64,000 bases of DNA from Pigmentiphaga litoralis (lineage in GTDB: Bacteria; Pseudomonadota; Gammaproteobacteria; Burkholderiales; Burkholderiaceae_B), in the NCBI RefSeq assembly GCF_013408655.1, contig NZ_JACCBP010000001.1, positions 2,976,001 through 3,040,000 of the forward strand. The letters run 5' to 3'. The notes beneath the pieces were generated by a model. The model did no database searches, was not told where the DNA came from, and worked only from the letters and a program-made list of their open reading frames with translations. The position numbers and the translations under genes were made by a program. The stretch's first letter is position 1, and every line of letters begins with the position of its first letter. This document shows, piece by piece, positions 59,020 to 64,000 of the stretch.

Positions 59020-61053
59020 TCAGGTGCGCAGCGTACGGATCGTTTCGTCCAGCACCTGCGCCTGGTTCTGCAGCGATTCGGCGGAGGCCACCGATTGCTG
59101 CACGGCCGCTGCCGATTCTTCCGCGTACTGAGCAATCTGCTCGACGCGGCTGGCGATCTGTTCCGACGCCGACTTCTGTTCCATCGCGGCGTTGGAAATA
59201 TCGGCAATAACTTCGGCCGTGCGGGTGGCGGCTTCCTGGATGCGGCTGAGCACCGTACCGGCCTGGCGCGCGCCGGCAGCCGATGCCTGCATGTCGGTGT
59301 TGACCTCGCGCATGGACTGCGCGGCAATCGTGGTCTGCTTCTGCACGGCGGCAATGACCGATGCGATCTGCGCGGTCGACGTCTTGGTGCGTTCGGCCAG
59401 GCCGCGCACTTCGTCGGCCACGACCGAGAAGCCCCGACCTTCTTCGCCAGCACGCGCCGCTTCGATGGCGGCGTTCAGGGCCAGCAGGTTGGTCTGTTCG
59501 GCGATTTCCTGGATGGTCTTGACCACGGCGGAGATCTGGCGCGACGACGCTTCGAGTTCCTGCACGACTTCGGCCGAATTGGCGACGCGATCGGCCATCT
59601 TTTCGATTTCGCTGACCGTCTGCTTGACGACCGCCGAGCCTTCTTCGGCAGCGGTGCTCGACGCCTTCGAGAAGCCGTTGGCTTCGCGGGTGCTGTCGGC
59701 GATCTGCGAGATCGACACGGTCAGTTCTTCGACGGCGGCAGCCACGCCGCTGGCGGCTTCGGACTGCACTTCGGTACCGCGGCCGATCTGGTTCAGCGCC
59801 TGCAGGGTCTGCGTGGTGGCCACGGCCACTTGCGAACCGGTGGCGTTCATCTGCTGCGCCAGTTGGGCAATACGAACGCGGGTGGCGTTGATGCGCTCGG
59901 CCATGATGTGGATTTCGTTGTTCGAGCCGACCGGGCCGGTGGGCACGTCGCGGGTCAGGTCGCCTTCACCCAGGCGTGTCACGCCCGCCACCACGTCACG
60001 CACGGGGCGCAGCGCGAACGACATGCGGGCGAACACCACCAGGCCGGTCAGGATGCCGCTGATCAGCAGCAGGGCCACGACCAGGCCGATCTGCTTGTAT
60101 TGCGCAGCCAGGAAGTCGGACTTGGCGCCGGTGGCAGCCAGCGTCCAGCCCCAGCTCGGTACAGTCTTGAAGGCGACGAACTGCGTGGCGTCGTCGGTCG
60201 TCAGCTTCGATTCGACAAAGCCCGAGGTCTGATCGACGATCTCCTGGAACACCGGGCGGTCGGCTTCGGGCGTGTCCGACACCAGCTTGCCCTTGTAGGT
60301 CGGGTGCACCAGGAATTCGGCGGTGCCGTTGGCGCCCGAGGTCAGCGCGAACATGCTGCCGAAGCCGGCCACGGTCGACGTTTCGATGTACTTGAGCGTG
60401 GCCGCGACGTCGTCGGACAGGTCCACCTGCAGCGTCAGGCCGCCGAAGATCTTGCCGTTGTCGTCTTTCAGGGGACGCACGTGCATGGCGTACCAGCGGC
60501 CACCGCGGTACACCAGGTTGGTCGCGGCGGTGGACGTGTCCAGCGTCTTGACGATGAAGTCGTCAGTCGGCACGGCGGCGCCGGTCAGGGGCTGGCCGTC
60601 GGCGCCACGCAGCATGGTGGCCGCGCGGATCCACTGATTGTTGTGGCGCACGATCAGTTCGGGGTCGGCGCCGGTGTAACTGCGCATGCGCTGCAGCACC
60701 GAGGTATTGCCGTTCAGGATGGTTTCGCCCGCGCGCACCGTGACGACTTCGCCGGCGGTGCCGGTTTCGGTCATGGTGCCATCGGGGGACGGCAGTTCAC
60801 CCAGCATGCGCTGGAACACCAGCAGCTGGCGTTCGACACGCAGGCGGGTCGATTCGAAGGAAGACACCAGGCTGGCGCTGACGGAATCCAGCGACGCCAT
60901 CATTTCCCGTTCGACGGCCTGCCGCGCGGCGCGGACGCCCTGCACGGCCACCACGACGGCGGTCACCCCTGAAATGATTGCGCTCAGTGACAGAGCCAAT
61001 ACCAAGACTTGCTTGGCCAGCGAACGCTGACCAAGGCTGAAAGACGACGCCAT
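59020..61053 (-). CDS. methyl-accepting chemotaxis protein
   Basis: 677 residues. Two transmembrane segments (about 18-40 and 315-340) flank a periplasmic domain of the Cache type (TLDTSTAATNLVYRGGRWYAMHVRPL, GFVESKLTTDDATQFVAFK, SWGWTLAATGAK), followed by HAMP and the signalling coiled coil. The hairpin tip reads EAARAGEEGRGFSVVADEVRGLAERT, standard for MCPs. The C-terminus lacks an NWETF-type pentapeptide tail. The ligand is unknown. The start ATG at 61053 has a weak GGGAAA upstream. It is a single gene, not linked to che genes here. Confidence 0.93.
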   Translation of the reverse strand: MASSFSLGQRSLAKQVLVLALSLSAIISGVTAVVVAVQGVRAARQAVEREMMASLDSVSASLVSSFESTRLRVERQLLVFQRMLGELPSPDGTMTETGTAGEVVTVRAGETILNGNTSVLQRMRSYTGADPELIVRHNNQWIRAATMLRGADGQPLTGAAVPTDDFIVKTLDTSTAATNLVYRGGRWYAMHVRPLKDDNGKIFGGLTLQVDLSDDVAATLKYIETSTVAGFGSMFALTSGANGTAEFLVHPTYKGKLVSDTPEADRPVFQEIVDQTSGFVESKLTTDDATQFVAFKTVPSWGWTLAATGAKSDFLAAQYKQIGLVVALLLISGILTGLVVFARMSFALRPVRDVVAGVTRLGEGDLTRDVPTGPVGSNNEIHIMAERINATRVRIAQLAQQMNATGSQVAVATTQTLQALNQIGRGTEVQSEAASGVAAAVEELTVSISQIADSTREANGFSKASSTAAEEGSAVVKQTVSEIEKMADRVANSAEVVQELEASSRQISAVVKTIQEIAEQTNLLALNAAIEAARAGEEGRGFSVVADEVRGLAERTKTSTAQIASVIAAVQKQTTIAAQSMREVNTDMQASAAGARQAGTVLSRIQEAATRTAEVIADISNAAMEQKSASEQIASRVEQIAQYAEESAAAVQQSVASAESLQNQAQVLDETIRTLRT

Positions 61054-61160
61054 CGTTTCCCACCCCACGTTATTGTCGGACGCTCCGGATTGCCTGGAAC
61101 GGCCTGATGAACAGGGCCGTGGGAATCACGCGAACGAGTGTGAGCACCTTTACGGCAGGA

Positions 61161-62099
61161 TCAGGAGAGAATTGAGGGATTTATTACGTCTGGTGTGAGC
61201 AAGCCCTCACCAACCCGCTCCAGAAGCAGATCCGCCATCGCGCGTGCGGCTGGCGACAGGTCCCGATCGGCGCGCCAGACCAGCCCGATCGGCCGGCGAA
61301 TCACCGGATCCACCAGGTCGCGCTGCACCAGGCCGGCCTGGGCGACCACCGCGGCGGCGACCGACGGCAGCGCCGCGACGCCACACCCGGCCATCACCAT
61401 GGCTGCCACCGTCATCAGGTGATCCACCTCGTAGGCAGGTGAAAACTGCACGCCGTGCTGCAAGGCGGCCGCCGCCACGTACTGCCGCACACTGGTCGGA
61501 TGCGACATGGACACGTGCGGGTAGGCCAGGCAGGACGCGAACGGAATCGCCGCGTCGCCCGCCAGCGGGTGACCGCGCGGCATCAGCAGCACGAAACGGT
61601 CTTCGGTCAGGGATTGGTAGGTCAGGTCGGCATAGGCGGGGTCGGCCGCGGTCAAGGCGAAGTCGACCTCCCCCCGCTGGACCAGGGCAAAGGCCGGCGC
61701 GGACAGGGTGTCGATCAGCCGCAGCCGGATGTCGGGGTGGCGGGCGCTGTAGGCCGCGAACAGGTCGGGCATCAGCTTGGCTGCGAACGAGGGCAGCGCG
61801 GCCACGGCCACGGAGCCGCTGCGCAGTTGCGAGATATCGCGCACGGCGGCGACGGCGGCGTCGAAGCGCGCCAGCACATCGCTGGCGTCGGCCACGAACT
61901 GTTCGCCGGCCGCCGTCAGGCTGACCTTGCGTGTCGTGCGCTGGAACAGCCGGGCATCCACCGCCGCTTCGATCCGCAGCACGATGGACGACACCGCCGA
62001 CTGCGACAGGTGCAGTTGCGTCGCGGCCTGGCTGAAGCTGAGGGTGCCCGCCACCGCCAGGAAAGTACGCAAGTCGTGGGTGGACAGGTCGGCTTTCAT
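61161..62099 (-). CDS. LysR-type transcriptional regulator (divergent from the BKACE cassette)
   Basis: 312 residues. HTH: DLRTFLAVAGTLSFSQAATQLHLSQSAVSSIVLRIEAAV. The effector domain is typical (SGSVAVAALPSFAAKLMPDLFAAY). It is divergent from the 3-hydroxyacyl-CoA dehydrogenase gene, 101 bp away, and so is its likely regulator. Effector unknown. Confidence 0.9.
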   Translation of the reverse strand: MKADLSTHDLRTFLAVAGTLSFSQAATQLHLSQSAVSSIVLRIEAAVDARLFQRTTRKVSLTAAGEQFVADASDVLARFDAAVAAVRDISQLRSGSVAVAALPSFAAKLMPDLFAAYSARHPDIRLRLIDTLSAPAFALVQRGEVDFALTAADPAYADLTYQSLTEDRFVLLMPRGHPLAGDAAIPFASCLAYPHVSMSHPTSVRQYVAAAALQHGVQFSPAYEVDHLMTVAAMVMAGCGVAALPSVAAAVVAQAGLVQRDLVDPVIRRPIGLVWRADRDLSPAARAMADLLLERVGEGLLTPDVINPSILS

Positions 62100-62139
62100 C
62101 TATTTATCTTGAATTTCGATCAATATATCAAAAAGGATC

Positions 62140-62154
62140 GCTTAACCGATAAGC
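62140..62154. promoter_or_regulatory. Inverted repeat in the LysR/dehydrogenase divergent promoter
   Basis: GCTTA-ACCGA-TAAGC in the AT-rich 101-bp gap between the LysR start (62099) and the dehydrogenase start (62201). Candidate LysR site. The gap also has ATATAT-rich DNA suitable for -10 elements. Confidence 0.4.
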
Positions 62155-62200
62155 TGCCGGCGCATAGACTGGCCGCCTGCCTTGAAGGGAGCCTCCTCTT

Positions 62201-63154
62201 ATGTTGATGTATCCGTCCCAGTCGCGTGCCGTGGTCGTCGGTGGCGGCACCATGGGCAACGATGTTGCCGCGGTGCTTGCCCGCGCCAGTTGCCCGACCG
62301 TCATCGTTGAATCGTCCGCCCCGCGCCGTGCGGCCCTGCCCGGCACGCTGGCCGCCGCGCTCGATACCCATGCGGCCCAGGCCCATCTGGTGTCGGTGGT
62401 TGCCGACCTGGACGACATCGATTGGTCGGGCATTGACCTGGTCATCGAATGCATTCCGGAACGTGTCGACATCAAGCAGGCCCTGTTCGCCCGGCTCGAA
62501 AAGCTCGCCCGGCCCGATTGCCTGCTGACCAGCAACAGTTCCAGCTTTCCGATCAGCGCCATTGCCGAGGGCTTGAGCACCGGCGGCCGGATGCTGGGTC
62601 TGCATTTCTTCATGCCGGCGCACCTGGTGCCCCTGGTCGAGGTGGTGATGGGCGGCGCCAGCGAACTGGCCCACGCGCAGGCCCTGTCCGACTTCATGCG
62701 CCGCTGCGCCATGGTGCCGGTGCTGGTCAGGAAAGACCTGCCGGGCTTCCTGGCCAACCGCCTGCAGCACGCCCTGTCGCGCGAAGCGTTCGACATGATC
62801 GATCAAGGGATTGCGTCGCCTGAAGACGTGGACGCCGCCGTGCGCTTCGGCTTCGGCTTCCGCTTTCTGGCAGCCGGTCCGGTCATGCAGCGCGACCATG
62901 CCGGGATCGAAGTGCACTGCGCCGCGGGCGCAACCATGTACCCCACGCTGAATAATTCGCCCTTGCCGGCCAAGGCCCTGAGCGACCGGGTGGCTGCCGG
63001 ACACCTGGGCATGAAAACGGGCCAGGGTTTTTATCGCTGGACGCCGGAAACCATTGCCGCCGAGCGCAAGCGCTACGATGACCTGCTCAAGGCCGGCCTG
63101 ACGTTGCTTGCCAAGGAACTGCCGCCGCTCAAACCGGGACCTGACCATGATTGA
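62201..63154 (+). CDS. 3-hydroxyacyl-CoA dehydrogenase-family protein (carnitine dehydrogenase-like)
   Basis: 317 residues. NAD site VVVGGGTMGNDVAAVLA near the start, IECIPERVDIKQALFARL, LTSNSSSFPISAIAEG, and the catalytic-His region LGLHFFMPAHLVPLVEVV (the usual HFFNP has Met for Asn). The KDLPGFLANRLQHALSREAFDMIDQGIAS segment and the C-terminal MKTGQGFYRW complete the fold. It could oxidise a 3-hydroxy acid or acyl-CoA; size and pairing with BKACE recall L-carnitine 3-dehydrogenase (CdhA). Its TGA overlaps the start of the next gene by 8 bases, so translation is coupled. Confidence 0.83.
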   Translation: MLMYPSQSRAVVVGGGTMGNDVAAVLARASCPTVIVESSAPRRAALPGTLAAALDTHAAQAHLVSVVADLDDIDWSGIDLVIECIPERVDIKQALFARLEKLARPDCLLTSNSSSFPISAIAEGLSTGGRMLGLHFFMPAHLVPLVEVVMGGASELAHAQALSDFMRRCAMVPVLVRKDLPGFLANRLQHALSREAFDMIDQGIASPEDVDAAVRFGFGFRFLAAGPVMQRDHAGIEVHCAAGATMYPTLNNSPLPAKALSDRVAAGHLGMKTGQGFYRWTPETIAAERKRYDDLLKAGLTLLAKELPPLKPGPDHD

Positions 63155-63980
63155 TGCCGCCACCGCCTTTGCCGAACCCCTGATCCTGACCGTCGCGCCG
63201 AATGGGGCGTACAAGAAACGGGCCGATCACGGCGCGTTGCCAGTCACCCCCGAGCACCTGGCCGACACCGCCAAACGGTGCCTGGACGCGGGCGCCGCCA
63301 TGATCCACATGCACGTGCGCGCGGACGACGAACGCCACAGCCTGGACCCGGCCGCCTACTTGCTGGCGACCGAGACCGTGCGCCGGGCCGTCGGCCAGGA
63401 ACTGGTCATCCAGATCACCACCGAGGCCGCGCAGGTGTATGCGCCCGACGAGCAGGTCGCGTCGGTCATGGCGGTGTCGCCCGAAGCCGTGTCGGTAGGC
63501 CTGCGCGAAGTCGCCGTCGGGCCGGAAGCCGATGCCCGCGTCGCCAAGCTGTTCGGCTGGCTGGCCCGCGAACGCATCATGACGCAGGTCATTTTGTATG
63601 ACACCGCCGACGTGGCGCAGTGGCAGTCCTACCGTCAACGCGGCGTGGTGCCTGAAGCGCCCTGGTTCCTGCTGTTCGTGCTGGGCCGCTACACGGCAGG
63701 CCAGACGTCCCTGCCGGCCGACCTGCTGCCTTTTCTGGCAGCGGACGATCGCACCTACCCCTGGGCCATGTGCGCGTTTGGCAAGCACGAACATGCGTGC
63801 GCCGCGGCAGCCGCCGCGCTGGGTGGACACGCGCGGGTCGGGTTCGAGAACAATCTGTTTTTGAAGGATGGCAGCATTGCGCCCGATAACGCGGCGCTGG
63901 TGAAGCAGGCCGCGCAGGCCGGACTGGACTGTGGCCGGCGGCTGGCCACCGCCGACGATGTGCGTCGGCGATTTGGGTGA
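63147..63980 (+). CDS. BKACE family beta-keto acid cleavage enzyme (DUF849)
   Basis: 277 residues, a zinc-dependent Claisen-type enzyme that cleaves a beta-keto acid with acetyl-CoA. The N-terminal TVAPNGAYKKRADHGALPVTP and AAMIHMHVRADDERH (His-x-His zinc ligands) match the family; FGKHEHACAAAAAALGGHARVGFEN carries the conserved Glu ligand region. It is the same length as 3-keto-5-aminohexanoate cleavage enzyme (Kce) and dehydrocarnitine cleavage enzyme. The overlap with the preceding dehydrogenase gene suggests a dehydrogenase-then-cleavage pathway. The window ends 20 bases later; a thioesterase or CoA-transferase may follow. Confidence 0.9.
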   Translation: MIDAATAFAEPLILTVAPNGAYKKRADHGALPVTPEHLADTAKRCLDAGAAMIHMHVRADDERHSLDPAAYLLATETVRRAVGQELVIQITTEAAQVYAPDEQVASVMAVSPEAVSVGLREVAVGPEADARVAKLFGWLARERIMTQVILYDTADVAQWQSYRQRGVVPEAPWFLLFVLGRYTAGQTSLPADLLPFLAADDRTYPWAMCAFGKHEHACAAAAAALGGHARVGFENNLFLKDGSIAPDNAALVKQAAQAGLDCGRRLATADDVRRRFG

Positions 63981-64000
63981 TTCCGGCAACGGGTTTGAAG

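Noticed and set aside
59095..60972. 625-residue plus-strand frame
   Set aside because: Antisense to the chemoreceptor; high His/Gly content and no domain signature.

Overview
The window is GC-rich, densely coded chromosomal DNA, about 56 protein genes on both strands with short gaps. I see no rRNA, tRNA, CRISPR array, insertion sequence or phage gene. The gene set points to a betaproteobacterium of the Burkholderiales, closest in style to the Alcaligenaceae (Bordetella/Achromobacter/Pigmentiphaga-like). The evidence is a FmdB-DUF502-AspS gene order, a tandem pair of DUF4148 exported proteins, many LysR regulators, acyl-CoA catabolic genes and a czcICBA-type metal efflux operon. Genus cannot be fixed from the window alone.

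Layout. 1-8.5 kb: the end of a FAD oxidoreductase, an NlpE-like lipoprotein, a YitT membrane protein, an acid-phosphatase lipoprotein fused to autotransporter-type beta-strand repeats, glycerol kinase with an unusual Ala/Pro-rich insertion, and a GH31 glycosidase behind a perfect 18-bp palindrome. 8.5-16.1 kb: mnmC (tRNA modification), suhB, outer-membrane phospholipase A with fadD (lipid turnover), and a lipoprotein metallopeptidase. 16.4-24.1 kb: an M20 amidohydrolase flanked by 12-bp tandem repeats, then a tartrate/glycerate region (ttuD, ttuC, LysR) interleaved with a MaoC dehydratase, an exported ParB-like protein and a haloacetate-dehalogenase-like hydrolase. 24.2-30.3 kb: the glutamate/aspartate ABC transporter gltIJKL, aspartase aspA and a LysR gene, an acidic amino acid uptake and deamination unit. 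30.4-33.0 kb: a thioesterase, a CoxG-like protein and an MFS exporter.

33.1-40.1 kb is a beta-oxidation operon (TetR regulator, acyl-CoA dehydrogenase, bifunctional hydroxyacyl-CoA dehydrogenase/hydratase, thiolase, second hydratase). 40.2-45.2 kb: a GDT1-type cation exporter behind a yybP-ykoY manganese riboswitch, an exported VanX-like dipeptidase, a second MFS exporter, an EEP-fold hydrolase, DUF423 and VOC proteins. 45.3-48.2 kb: a LysR gene, two tandem DUF4148 genes with a duplicated 96-bp downstream element, and an intact antitoxin next to a wrecked toxin. 48.2-52.5 kb: aspS, DUF502, FmdB and a Na+/H+ antiporter. 52.6-59.0 kb: the czcICBA divalent metal efflux operon. 59.0-64.0 kb: a chemoreceptor, then a LysR gene divergent from a hydroxyacyl-CoA dehydrogenase-like gene overlapping a beta-keto acid cleavage enzyme (BKACE), a pairing seen in carnitine-type catabolism.

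Most of the content is ordinary metabolism. The parts most worth a second look are the duplicated DUF4148 element with a compensatory base change in a small hairpin, the 12-bp and 24-bp tandem arrays in intergenic DNA, the glycerol kinase insertion, the phosphatase/beta-repeat fusion, the orphaned antitoxin, and the BKACE cassette at the right edge. I do not see a clear multi-gene system of unknown type. All identifications come from reading translated sequence and recalled family features, with no database search.
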